64,000 nt of DNA, from the NCBI GenBank assembly GCA_040880465.1, contig JBBDIK010000005.1, positions 62,001 to 126,000 of the forward strand, written 5' to 3'. Within the stretch, counting starts at the first letter, position 1, and every line of letters starts with the position of its first letter. Positions 7,624 through 16,235 of this stretch are shown here, piece after piece. The position numbers and the translations under genes are program-made. The notes under the pieces were generated by a model. The model did no database searches, was not told where the DNA came from, and saw only the letters and a list, made by a program, of their open reading frames with translations. Source of the stretch: JBBDIK01 sp040880465. GTDB taxonomy: Bacteria > Actinomycetota > UBA4738 > JBBDHU01.

Positions 7624-10229
7624 TGGAGCGAGGCCGCCTGAGCGAGTTGCTGGTCGAAGCCGAACGACGCGCGGCAGCCGACCGCACACCGCTCCCGGAT
7701 GCCTCCCGGACTGAGGCGGCCGAGGGCGGGTGCGGCGTCGTCGGTGCTGCGTCCAGCGTTCGCGTCTCGGGCAGCGTGTTCCTGCGGTCACTCGAGCAGA
7801 TGGCCAACCGCGGGAACGGCAAGGGCGGTGGCGTGGCCGTCAGCGGTTTGGATCCGGCGTTCCTCGGCGTGGGCCCCGAGGTCCTGAACACTCACCACCT
7901 GCTCGCGGTCGCATACCTCGACACATCGGTCCAGGAAGGGGTCGAACGTGAGTACGTCGAACCACTCTTCGAGGTCGCGCACACCTTCGACGTGAAGGCG
8001 ATGGCCGGCGACATCCAGGGAGTCCGGCCGCCGGACGTCCGGTGCTACTTCGTCCGGGTCCGGGCCGACGCTCGCGAGGCGTTCGCGCGAACACACGGTC
8101 TCGAGGGCGCGGATGTGGCGGCGGTCGAGGACGAGATGGTCTATCTCAACTCCTACGAGCTGAACACGGCGTACTACGCGTCCACCGGCGAGAAGAGGGC
8201 GTTCGTGCTCTCGCACGGCAAGGATCTGCTGGTGCTCAAGCTCGTCGGGTACGGCGACGATGTGATTCGGCACTATCAGTTGCAGGATCTCCGCGCGAAC
8301 GTGTGGATCGGCCACCACCGGTACCCGACGAAAGGCACGGTGTGGCATCCGGGCGGTGCGCATCCGTTCAGCGGGATGCACGAGGCGCTGGTGCACAACG
8401 GCGACTTCGCGAACTACGCCTCGGTGTGCAGCTACCTCGAGCAGTCGAACCGGCACCCGCTGTTCCTGACCGACACCGAGGTCGCCGTGCTCGTCTTCGA
8501 CCTGCTGCACCGCGTGTACGACTACCCGATCGAGTACGTCATCGAAGCGCTGGCGCCGACGACGGAACGCGACTTCGCGCTGCTGCCGGCCGATAAGCAG
8601 CGGGTCTACGACCTGATCCAGCGCACGCACATCCACGGCTCTCCCGACGGGCCGTGGTTCTTCCTGATCGCCCAGTCGCTGGCCGACGAACGCCGCCTCA
8701 TCGGCATCACCGATACCTCGATGCTGCGGCCGCAGGTGTTCGCGATGCAACAGGGACAGGCGGGTATCGGGGTCGCAGCGTCCGAGAAGCAGGCGATCGA
8801 CGCCATGCTGGACTCGCTCTCGGCCGATGATCCTCGCTTCTGGAGCCGCGCCGACCGGTACTGGAACGCCCGGGGCGGCAGCCACACGGACGGCGGCGCC
8901 TTCATCTTCTCGGTGCACGGCGTCGAGAACGGTGCGACGCCCACGCTGGTCTGCACAGACAAGTTCCGCCGAGTGCTCGACGTCGATCGTTCGAAGCTGC
9001 CGCCCGGCGAGGAGTCCGAGGATGCGCACCGCGGCCAGACGGAGGCCCTGGCGCTGGCGACGGGCGGCCTGGATGCCGGCGAGGTGTTCGTGGAAGTCCG
9101 TGGGCGGATGGCCGGCTGGGGCTACGGCGATGTGCGGGCGTTCCTGGACGCGCTGGTGGCCGGCGCCGGTACCGACGAGGCACGTGACCGCGCGTTCGCG
9201 GTGCTCGCCCTTCTTCTGGACCGGCGCTATCCGACCGGTCGCATGAAGCCGAGCGTGATCGGGTCGATGACCGAGGACGCGGTGAACGAGCTGGCGGCGG
9301 GGATCAGGGGGGCGCCGTCGGATCGATACGTCTGGGCTTCCGCCAGCGCGCCTCTCGCGGGGTCGGTCGATGGGGACGTCGTCGTCGTCTTCGATGCGGC
9401 GGGATCGGATGCGGAGGGGCCGCGTTCGCTCGCTCGCCAGCTGGTGGAACTGGTGGAAGTTGGCGCGAGACGGATCGTCGTCACGGGACTCCGCGGGCAG
9501 CGGTTCATCGGGAGCGGCTTCGGGGTGGACACCGACGACGTTCGCTTGGACCTCTTCGGTTCATCGGGCGACTACCTCGCCTCAGGGATGGACGGTCTCC
9601 AGATCCACGTGCACGGGAACGCCCAGGACCAGCTCGCGCAGATCATGAAGGCGGGGAAGCTCGTCGTGCACGGAGACGTCGGGCAGACGTTCGGGTACGC
9701 GATGAAGGGCGGCGACGTCTACATCCTCGGCAGCGCGGCCGGCCGTCCACTGATCAACGCGGTCGGGCGGCCGCACGTCGTCATCAACGGAACGGCGCTC
9801 GACTACCTCGCGGAGTCGTTCATGGCCGGTGACCCGCTCACCGACGGCGGGTTCGCGATCGTGAACGGCGTGACGTTCGACGAGGATGGGACGCTCATCG
9901 AGATGGACACGCCCTATCCGGGCGGGAACCTGTTCTCACTCGCGTCGGGCGGGGCACTCTACGTGCGCGATCCGCGCGGGCTGCTCGGCGTGGATCAACT
10001 CAATGCAGGCGAGTTCGCCCCGCTCGCGGTGGCGGACTGGGACCTGATCCGCCCCTACCTCGAGGAGAACGAGCGGCATTTCGGCATCCCGGTGCAGCGG
10101 CTGCTGACCGTCGACGGCGTCGTTCGCGAACCGGGCGATGTGTACCGAAAGATCCGGCCCGCCGCGCATCACGCGCTGACGCCGGAAGAAGCCTGGGTCC
10201 ACAACGCGGACCAGAACGCCGGCCAGTAG
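7623..10229 (+). CDS. glutaminase (class II amidotransferase) fused to GXGXG domain of glutamate synthase
   Basis: An 868-residue protein carrying the remaining two GltB functions. Residues 37-430 are a class II glutamine amidotransferase. The nucleophile is Cys37 in EGGCGVVG, and it is followed by the MANRGNGKGG, GHHRYPTKGT and LVHNGDFANY substrate-site blocks. About residues 655-820 are the GXGXG right-handed beta-helix (GDVGQTFGYAMKGGDVYILG). The 36 residues before Cys37 would have to be removed to expose the N-terminal cysteine, as in known glutamate synthases. In N-methylglutamate synthase these domains are separate subunits; in GltB they flank the FMN domain on one chain. Here the FMN domain is excised and encoded upstream. 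The ATG overlaps the previous stop by one base. No gltD-like reductase subunit lies in the window. Confidence 0.85.
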   Translation: MERGRLSELLVEAERRAAADRTPLPDASRTEAAEGGCGVVGAASSVRVSGSVFLRSLEQMANRGNGKGGGVAVSGLDPAFLGVGPEVLNTHHLLAVAYLDTSVQEGVEREYVEPLFEVAHTFDVKAMAGDIQGVRPPDVRCYFVRVRADAREAFARTHGLEGADVAAVEDEMVYLNSYELNTAYYASTGEKRAFVLSHGKDLLVLKLVGYGDDVIRHYQLQDLRANVWIGHHRYPTKGTVWHPGGAHPFSGMHEALVHNGDFANYASVCSYLEQSNRHPLFLTDTEVAVLVFDLLHRVYDYPIEYVIEALAPTTERDFALLPADKQRVYDLIQRTHIHGSPDGPWFFLIAQSLADERRLIGITDTSMLRPQVFAMQQGQAGIGVAASEKQAIDAMLDSLSADDPRFWSRADRYWNARGGSHTDGGAFIFSVHGVENGATPTLVCTDKFRRVLDVDRSKLPPGEESEDAHRGQTEALALATGGLDAGEVFVEVRGRMAGWGYGDVRAFLDALVAGAGTDEARDRAFAVLALLLDRRYPTGRMKPSVIGSMTEDAVNELAAGIRGAPSDRYVWASASAPLAGSVDGDVVVVFDAAGSDAEGPRSLARQLVELVEVGARRIVVTGLRGQRFIGSGFGVDTDDVRLDLFGSSGDYLASGMDGLQIHVHGNAQDQLAQIMKAGKLVVHGDVGQTFGYAMKGGDVYILGSAAGRPLINAVGRPHVVINGTALDYLAESFMAGDPLTDGGFAIVNGVTFDEDGTLIEMDTPYPGGNLFSLASGGALYVRDPRGLLGVDQLNAGEFAPLAVADWDLIRPYLEENERHFGIPVQRLLTVDGVVREPGDVYRKIRPAAHHALTPEEAWVHNADQNAGQ

Positions 10230-10241
10230 TTCTGGCGTTCT
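10213..10241 (+). terminator. hairpin spanning the stop codon of the amidotransferase gene
   Basis: AGAACGCC (10213-10220) pairs exactly with GGCGTTCT (10234-10241) and the stop codon lies in the loop. There is no T-run, so it may be an mRNA 3-prime end stabiliser or a weak terminator of the five-gene run. Confidence 0.4.
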
Positions 10242-10304
10242 CGCGCCAAGCTGTCAGAGCCTCTCCCTAGACTCCGCCGCAGCGCCCCCGCTGCTGGAAG
10301 CAGA

Positions 10305-10470
10305 CCGAGACCTCACGAATCTTGGGACGAGGGATCGATCCCCTCCGGGGGCGATCTATCTCCCTGTCGGTGAGTTGTGCGATACTTCTCCCATCGTGAG
10401 GTCTCGGGCCGATGGCCCAGTAGATCCCAAGAGACGCTGAAGGCGGGGCGAGAGCCCCGCCTTCGGTCTT
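10305..10470 (+). ncRNA. candidate structured RNA or leader with pseudoknot potential
   Basis: The 261 bases between 10229 and 10491 have no credible gene but strong structure. CCGAGACCTCACGA (10305-10318) is an exact 14-base complement of 10394-10407. Inside it is a second hairpin built on GATCG/CGATC and CCCC/GGGG around 10332-10355. CTTGGGA (10321-10327), inside the long stem, is complementary to TCCCAAG (10425-10431) outside it, which would make a pseudoknot. The element ends in GGCGGGGC-GAGA-GCCCCGCC (10442-10461) followed by TTCGGTCTT, a terminator-like hairpin. It could be a free small RNA or a cis-acting leader for the HAD gene at 10491. No known riboswitch or housekeeping RNA was recognised. 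Confidence 0.45.
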
Positions 10471-10490
10471 CTCCGGAAAGCGAGTGACAG

Positions 10491-11150
10491 GTGGACGTCA
10501 AGGCGCTGCTGTTCGATTTCGACGGACTCATCGTCGATACCGAGACGCCCGAGTTCACGGTTTGGCGCGAGACCTACGAGGCGCACGGACACTCCCTGCC
10601 GATCCATACCTGGGCGGCGTGCATCGGAACGATCGGCGGATTCGATCCGGTCGCCGACCTGCAGCGCCTGACCGACGGACATATCCACGATGAGATCCTC
10701 GAGCGGATGGTCGCGCGTTCGGGCGCGTTGCTCGACGCGGAAGGACTTCGCCCCGGCATCGCCGCGCTACTCGCGGAGGCCGACGCGGCAGGCATCCCTC
10801 GCGCCATCGTCTCGAGCAGCGACCAGGAGTGGATCGGCCAAAACCTGGGCCGCCTCGGCGCAGCGGACGGCTGGGCGGCGATCATCTGCGCCGAGGGGAA
10901 CGTGGCGCGCGCCAAACCGCGCCCGACGATGTACCTGGAGGCGCTGGGTGTCCTCGGCGTGGCGGCGCAGGATGCACTCGCGTTCGAGGATTCGCCGAAC
11001 GGCATCGCGGCCGCGCAGGCTGCCGGCATCCGCTGCATCGCCGTCCCGAACTCTGTGACGGTCAGTCTCGACCTCGGTTCGGCGGATCATGTCCTTCCGA
11101 CGCTCGATGGCTTCTCCCTCGGCGTGCTGGACCACATCGCCGGTCTTTGA
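10491..11150 (+). CDS. HAD superfamily hydrolase, beta-phosphoglucomutase-like
   Basis: A 219-residue protein with the four HAD motifs. Motif I is FDFDGLIVDTE near the N-terminus, with the nucleophilic Asp and the second Asp two residues on. Motif II is the IVSSSD serine, motif III the lysine in AKPRPTMY, and motif IV FEDSPNGIAAA. The helical cap after motif I (subclass IA) fits phosphoglycolate phosphatase or beta-phosphoglucomutase relatives. These are cytosolic phosphatases or phosphomutases and the substrate is not predictable. The start is a GTG at 10491, just beyond a terminator-like hairpin, so its expression may depend on that leader. Confidence 0.8.
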   Translation: MDVKALLFDFDGLIVDTETPEFTVWRETYEAHGHSLPIHTWAACIGTIGGFDPVADLQRLTDGHIHDEILERMVARSGALLDAEGLRPGIAALLAEADAAGIPRAIVSSSDQEWIGQNLGRLGAADGWAAIICAEGNVARAKPRPTMYLEALGVLGVAAQDALAFEDSPNGIAAAQAAGIRCIAVPNSVTVSLDLGSADHVLPTLDGFSLGVLDHIAGL

Positions 11151-11174
11151 CTGAACCCTCGGGTCTTCGAGACA

Positions 11175-11198
11175 CTAGAGGGAGCTGATCACCTCTAG
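11175..11198 (+). promoter_or_regulatory. inverted repeat overlapping the ribosome site of the aldehyde dehydrogenase gene
   Basis: CTAGAGG (11175-11181) and CCTCTAG (11192-11198) form a 7-10-7 inverted repeat whose right arm overlaps the AGAGGAG ribosome site (11197-11203) by two bases. It may be an operator or an mRNA hairpin that limits ribosome access. Confidence 0.4.
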
Positions 11199-11211
11199 AG
11201 GAGTGGGAACC

Positions 11212-12666
11212 GTGGCTGACGCTAGGCAGATGTACATCGATGGCAAGTGGGTCGACGCGCTCGACGGCGAGCGTTTCGACATCTTCAACCCCGCGACCGG
11301 CGAGGTGATCGCGACCGCTCCCGCGGCCAAGAACGCCGACGTGGAACGCGCGGTCGATTCCGCACGCCGGACCTTCGACGAGGGAACCTGGTGGCCGGGT
11401 ACGTCGGAGCGCGAGCGCGGCCGCATCCTCATGAAGGCCGCCGAGATCATCACCCGTGAGGCTGATCGGCTGGCCGAACTCGAAACCCTCGACTCCGGCA
11501 AGCCCCTCAGCGACGCGCGGGACGACATCACCGAGGCCGCGTACATGTTCGAGTACTACGGGGGATGGGCGACCAAGATCTCCGGTGACATCCCACCGGT
11601 CGGCAACGATGCCCTCAGCCTCGTCGTCAAGGAGCCCATCGGGGTCGCGGCTGCCATAACGCCGTGGAACTATCCGATCCTGATGGCGGTCCAGAAGATC
11701 GCGCCGGCGCTGGCCGCCGGATGCACGATCATCCTCAAGCCGCCGGAACAGACGCCACTGACCTGCCTCGAATTGCCCAAGATCCTCGAGGAGGCCGGCG
11801 TACCGGCGGGCGTGTTCCATGTCGTCACCGGGATGGGCGAGGACGCGGGCGCACCGCTCGTCGCCGATCCGCGCGTCGACAAGATCGGGTTCACCGGTTC
11901 GCTCGAGGTCGGCAAGATCATCATGCGGAGCGGCGCCGACACGTTGAAGCGGGTCACGCTGGAGCTCGGCGGCAAGTCGCCGAACATCTTCTTCGCCGAC
12001 GCCGACTTCGACGCGGCGGTCGAGGGGGCCTGCAACGGTGTGTTCTGGAACCAGGGCGAGATCTGCTCGGCCGGGACCCGCGTGTTCGTCGAGAGGCCGA
12101 TCTACGACGATGCCGTCTCGGCCATGATCGAGCAGGCCAAGTCCGTCGTGGTCGGTGACGGGATGGACGAGGGGACCTCGATGGGGCCACTCGTCTCCAA
12201 GGAGCAGCAGGAACGCGTACTCCGGTACATCGAGATCGGTGAGGGCGAGGCGAACCTCGCGAGCAAGGGCTCGACCCCGTCGAACCCGAAGCTGGCGAAC
12301 GGCTACTTCGTGCCGCCGACGATCTTCACGGACGCGACCAACGACATCACCATCGCGCGCGAGGAGATCTTCGGGCCGGTCATGACGGTCATCCCGTTCA
12401 CGAAGGTCGAGGAGGTCGTCGCGGCCTCCAACGACAACGAGTACGGACTGGCCGCCGCGGTCTGGACCAAGGACATCAAGAAGGCGTTCCGCGTGGCGAA
12501 GTCGCTGCGGGCGGGCACCGTCTGGATCAACGACACGCAGCCGGCGCCGACCGAGGCTCCGTGGGGGGGTTACAAGCAGTCGGGGATCGGACGAGAACTG
12601 GGTCCGTGGTCGATGGACGACTACCTAGAGCTCAAGCACATCTACGTGAACCTCGACGAGGACTAG
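11212..12666 (+). CDS. aldehyde dehydrogenase (betaine/aminoaldehyde dehydrogenase-like)
   Basis: A 484-residue NAD(P)-dependent aldehyde dehydrogenase. The catalytic cysteine is Cys285 in GEICSAGTR, the general base Glu251 in TLELGGKSPN, and the cofactor-binding block PWNYPILM lies near residue 150. The C-terminal GGYKQSGIGRELG is typical of the betaine-aldehyde, aminobutyraldehyde and related ALDH9/10 group. The GTG at 11212 is preferred over the in-frame GTG at 11203 because AGAGGAG lies eight bases upstream. It precedes an FAD oxidoreductase on the same strand by 140 bases and plausibly oxidises the aldehyde released from an amine. Such enzymes accept betaine aldehyde or 4-aminobutanal; the choice here is not determined. 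Confidence 0.88.
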   Translation: MADARQMYIDGKWVDALDGERFDIFNPATGEVIATAPAAKNADVERAVDSARRTFDEGTWWPGTSERERGRILMKAAEIITREADRLAELETLDSGKPLSDARDDITEAAYMFEYYGGWATKISGDIPPVGNDALSLVVKEPIGVAAAITPWNYPILMAVQKIAPALAAGCTIILKPPEQTPLTCLELPKILEEAGVPAGVFHVVTGMGEDAGAPLVADPRVDKIGFTGSLEVGKIIMRSGADTLKRVTLELGGKSPNIFFADADFDAAVEGACNGVFWNQGEICSAGTRVFVERPIYDDAVSAMIEQAKSVVVGDGMDEGTSMGPLVSKEQQERVLRYIEIGEGEANLASKGSTPSNPKLANGYFVPPTIFTDATNDITIAREEIFGPVMTVIPFTKVEEVVAASNDNEYGLAAAVWTKDIKKAFRVAKSLRAGTVWINDTQPAPTEAPWGGYKQSGIGRELGPWSMDDYLELKHIYVNLDED

Positions 12667-12756
12667 CGCGCCGGGCGGTCGAGCTCGCCGTAGCGGCCTT
12701 CCCCTGAGTGACCGATAGTCGCCGCTGGGCGGCGTCGGGTACCATGCTGCATCGGC

Positions 12757-12774
12757 CCTGAGTCGTGACTCAGG
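12757..12774. promoter_or_regulatory. perfect palindrome upstream of FAD oxidoreductase 3 (candidate operator)
   Basis: CCTGAGTC-GT-GACTCAGG is an exact 8-2-8 palindrome. The right half-site GACTCAGG recurs at 12788-12795 and overlaps the ribosome site AGGAGG. It could bind a dimeric repressor, or form an RNA stem ahead of the start codon. No dedicated regulator gene is adjacent. Confidence 0.5.
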
Positions 12775-12806
12775 CTGCAGGCTCAGCGACTCAGGAGGTT
12801 CCGAAC

Positions 12807-14411
12807 GTGGCAGCGAACCAGTACGACGCGATCGTCATCGGCGGTGGTCACAACGGGCTTGTGGCCGCCGCGTACCTCGCCAAGTACGGCAAGAAGGTGA
12901 TCGTCCTCGAGGCGCGCGACAAGACGGGTGGCGCCACCGACACCTCGCAGCCGTGGCCCGACGCGCCCGAGTTCAAGGTGACGACGCTCTCCTACGTCAT
13001 GTCGCTGATGCCCCACTACATCCTGGACGACCTCAGGCTCCGCGACTTCGGCTACAAGATCAACCCGCTCGGCATGGGTTACCTCCCGCACCCCGACGGG
13101 CGTTCGATCCTGCAGGGCGACGACTGGGACGACACCGTTGCATCGTTCGGCCAGTTCTCGAAGAAGGACGCCGACGCGCTCGGTCCGTACTACGAGTGGA
13201 TCGGTCGCATCGCCAAGCTCCTGCACCCGATGCTCGACCGGACCCCACCGCACCTCGGGTCCAAGAAGTTCAAGGACATCAAGGATGTCGGGCAGCTCGG
13301 CTGGACCCTCCGCAAGGAGATCGACGAGAAGACCGTCGCCGACATCACGCGCCTGTTCACGATGAGCGCTGCTGACCTGCTGGATCGCTGGTTCGAGAAC
13401 GACGTCATCAAGGGCCTGCTCGCCGTCGACGGCATCATCGGCACATGGGCCGGTCCGATGGAGCCCGGGACCGCCTACGTCCTGATGCATCACTCGGTGG
13501 GTGAGGAGACCGAGGGCCAGGTCGGCTCGTGGGGGTTCCCCGAGGGCGGCATGGGCGCGGTGGCCGACTCCATCCGCCGCTCGGCTGAATCCTTCGGGGC
13601 TACGGTGCGTGTCAGCGCGCCGGTCGAGAAGGTCCTGATCACGAACGGCCGAGCGACCGGCGTCGCGATCGCCGGCGGTGAAGAGTTCCACGCGCCGATC
13701 GTCGTCACGTCCTGTCACCCGGTCCTCACGTTCCTCAACCAGATCGATCGCAGCGAGCTCCCCGAGGACTTCGTGAACGACATCGAGAACTGGCGCTCGC
13801 GGTCGGGAACCGTGAAGATCAACCTCGCGCTCGCCGAGTTGCCGGAGTTCACTGCCGATCCCGGATTCAACCCGGATATCCACGGCGGCGCGATCCAGGT
13901 GCTCGACGACATCGAGTACCTCGAGACGGCGTTCCAGCAGGCGCGGAGCGGGAAGGCGGCCGACCTGCCGTTCTCCGACACCGAGATCCCGACCGTCTTC
14001 GACAAGACGCTCGCGCCCGAGGGCAAGCACATCATGTCCATGTTCACGCAGTGGGTTCCGCACACCTGGAGCGAGGAGCGGCATCAGGATGAGCTCGAGG
14101 CCTACGCCGACAGGCTCATCGACCGCTTCACGGCGGTGGCGCCGAACTTCAAGAACTCGATCCTGCATCGCCAGGTCATCGGTCCGTGGCAGATGGAGAA
14201 CGAGTTCAACCTGATCGGTGGCAACATCTTCCACGGTGAGTTGACCGTGGACCAGCTGTTCCACATGCGGCCGGCGGTCGGCTACGCGGACTATCGGACC
14301 CCTATCAAAGGTCTGTACCAGGCATCGTCCGCGACCCACGCCGGCGGTGGTGCGACCGGGCTCCCCGGCCACCACGTGGTCCGCGAGATCAAGAAGGACA
14401 AGGCGCTCTAG
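12807..14411 (+). CDS. NAD(P)/FAD-dependent oxidoreductase, PYROXD2-like (paralogue 3)
   Basis: A 534-residue flavoprotein. The GTG at 12807 has AGGAGGTT seven bases upstream and gives the same N-terminus as its paralogues (AANQYDAIVIGGGHNGL). The FAD motif is near residues 10-15. The C-terminal half carries NIFHGELTVDQLFHMRPA and YRTPIKGLYQASSATHAGGG, blocks shared almost word for word with paralogues 4 and 5. Members of this subgroup have no defined substrate. The position after an aldehyde dehydrogenase suggests a paired oxidation (inference). Its stop overlaps the convergent amine oxidase stop by four bases. Confidence 0.82.
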   Translation: MAANQYDAIVIGGGHNGLVAAAYLAKYGKKVIVLEARDKTGGATDTSQPWPDAPEFKVTTLSYVMSLMPHYILDDLRLRDFGYKINPLGMGYLPHPDGRSILQGDDWDDTVASFGQFSKKDADALGPYYEWIGRIAKLLHPMLDRTPPHLGSKKFKDIKDVGQLGWTLRKEIDEKTVADITRLFTMSAADLLDRWFENDVIKGLLAVDGIIGTWAGPMEPGTAYVLMHHSVGEETEGQVGSWGFPEGGMGAVADSIRRSAESFGATVRVSAPVEKVLITNGRATGVAIAGGEEFHAPIVVTSCHPVLTFLNQIDRSELPEDFVNDIENWRSRSGTVKINLALAELPEFTADPGFNPDIHGGAIQVLDDIEYLETAFQQARSGKAADLPFSDTEIPTVFDKTLAPEGKHIMSMFTQWVPHTWSEERHQDELEAYADRLIDRFTAVAPNFKNSILHRQVIGPWQMENEFNLIGGNIFHGELTVDQLFHMRPAVGYADYRTPIKGLYQASSATHAGGGATGLPGHHVVREIKKDKAL

Positions 14412-16066
14412 GACACGACTTCCCTGGCGGCGCGCTCGCCGGTCGCGACCGCGCCGTTCATGTAGCCGCGCTCGATGTAGCTAGCGGTGTGCTCGCCGGC
14501 GAAGTGCACGTTGCCCTGACGCTTGGGCTGGATGCCGCCGAAGGTCGTGAACCCGCCGACGGGGTAGTACGAGTACGAACCCTTGGCCCACGGGTCGTTC
14601 GGCCAGTAGTCCAGGTAGGCCTGGCCGGCGATGAACTTGGAACTTGCGCCGGGCCAGAGCTGCTCGATCCAGCCCAGGATCTGGGTGCGCGCGGCCGATG
14701 ACGCGGTCCCATGAGCCGGGTGCGCCCCGTAGTTCACGTTGTTCATCCCGATCAGCACGCCCGGGTTCGCGGAGAGGAAGTTGGCCTGCCAGAACTCGCC
14801 GAGCCCGTTGTCCGTGGTCCCGTCGCCGGCATCGCCGACGGCCGACCATGGTTTGGGCGAGAACTGGAGGTTGTACTTGGCATTCGGCCCGAGCTTCTCG
14901 CGGCTGATGGAGCGCATCTTGACGGCGCTGAACCCGGCTTGCGAGAGATCCACATCATCCAGGGCCGTCGGGGGGATAGCGAGCACGACCTTGTCGGCAA
15001 CCACGTCGATCAGCGAGCTGCCGTCGTCGAATGTCAGGGTCGTCGTCCCGTTGCCGTTGGCCACGATGGCGACCAGCGCGTGGTCGAGGTGCACGGAGCC
15101 GTCGGGAAGGGCGTTCGCCAGCGCCTGGGACAGTTCTTCGTTGCCCCCCGGGATCGCGTAACGCTCGTCCCAGCCACCGCCGCCCCAGATGCCGGCTTCC
15201 TCCAGGACGAAGTGGATGGCACTGGCCTGGGACGGAAGCCCCGCGTAGTCGACGCCGAACCACGTTGCCATGAGTTCCCCGGCGACGGTGTTCGTGCCGT
15301 TCGGGCAGTGGTTGTTCAGGAGTTGCAGGGCGCTCATGTTGTCGTACTTCTTGGCCGCCGTGGTCGCGTTCCGGTAGGTCGGGATCTTCTTGCCGATCTC
15401 GACCCACTTCTTCCAGAACACGCTGTAGTTGGCGTTGGCCTGTGACTTGATCTGATCCCACGTATAGCGTCGGCCGTTGAAGACGTAGATGCTACCCCCA
15501 CCCGGGTAGTTGTCCCAGGTGTCGACGAGCGGCCAAAGTCCGACTTCCTGTGCCAGCGCCTTGATGCTGTTGTCGCGCGTGTTGATCCCTCCTCCGCCCG
15601 CTTCGGCGTACTGCCCGTTCGACAGTCCGTGGATCGTGCGCGTGCGACCGCCGATCCGACCCTGGGCCTCGTAGATCTCCGGGATCCATCCCTTGAGGCG
15701 ATTGATGCGGTAGGCGGCCGTGGTTCCGGCCAGCCCGCCGCCGACAACGACGATCCGCGGTGCAGCCGCGTCCGCTCGTCGCGCGAAGGGTCCTGCAGTC
15801 AGGGCCCCGGCGCCGGCGAACGCCATCCCCAGGAGCGCGCTCTGCCGGAGGAACTGCCGGCGGGAGATGCCGCCGTGGATAGCGTCCATCACGCGCTCTC
15901 GGTCATCTTGGAGCGCGTGCGAACGCTCGAGGGAGATGGCTTCCCCCCGCCGGTGCTGTTCCTCAGCCTGCCCGAACACCTCGTCCGGATCGGCGCCGGT
16001 GTCCCGCGCGGCCGCAACGGCTGCCCGGTACCGGTGGAGTTTCTCTCGCATCGGGTTGGATCTCAT
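14408..16066 (-). CDS. Tat-exported flavin monoamine oxidase family protein
   Basis: A 552-residue protein of the flavin amine oxidase family, which oxidises primary, secondary or poly-amines to aldehydes with FAD. The FAD motif RIVVVGGGLAGTTAAYR is at about residues 105-120, followed by GRIGGRTRTIHG, and the C-terminal block NVHFAGEHTASYIERGYMNGA holds the flavin site. The signal is unusual: the twin arginine motif ISRRQFLRQS lies at residues 68-75 after a charged, helical 67-residue lead, then a hydrophobic stretch and a cut near ADAAAP (about residue 102). The start ATG at 16066 has GGGAG upstream. It would act outside the membrane, producing peroxide and aldehyde there. It follows a polyamine-binding lipoprotein gene on the same strand. 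Confidence 0.85.
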   Translation of the reverse strand: MRSNPMREKLHRYRAAVAAARDTGADPDEVFGQAEEQHRRGEAISLERSHALQDDRERVMDAIHGGISRRQFLRQSALLGMAFAGAGALTAGPFARRADAAAPRIVVVGGGLAGTTAAYRINRLKGWIPEIYEAQGRIGGRTRTIHGLSNGQYAEAGGGGINTRDNSIKALAQEVGLWPLVDTWDNYPGGGSIYVFNGRRYTWDQIKSQANANYSVFWKKWVEIGKKIPTYRNATTAAKKYDNMSALQLLNNHCPNGTNTVAGELMATWFGVDYAGLPSQASAIHFVLEEAGIWGGGGWDERYAIPGGNEELSQALANALPDGSVHLDHALVAIVANGNGTTTLTFDDGSSLIDVVADKVVLAIPPTALDDVDLSQAGFSAVKMRSISREKLGPNAKYNLQFSPKPWSAVGDAGDGTTDNGLGEFWQANFLSANPGVLIGMNNVNYGAHPAHGTASSAARTQILGWIEQLWPGASSKFIAGQAYLDYWPNDPWAKGSYSYYPVGGFTTFGGIQPKRQGNVHFAGEHTASYIERGYMNGAVATGERAAREVVS

Positions 16067-16235
16067 GCCGCTCCCTGCTCCTCATCCCGCCTCTTACTGA
16101 GGTTGTCGGCGGCGTGCCGTGCCCAACTGAGGGCCAACCTGTGCCACCGAACGGACTAGTCAAGGCACGGTTTGGCGTCCCCCGAGAGACGGGGCCCCTG
16201 GAGGCGAGCAGGTTGGTTCGTGTCTAGGAAGCTGC

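Noticed and set aside
10305..10407. 6S RNA as identity of the structured element
   Set aside because: The closed region is only about 100 bases and lacks the large central bubble arrangement; no 6C-type C-rich loops either.
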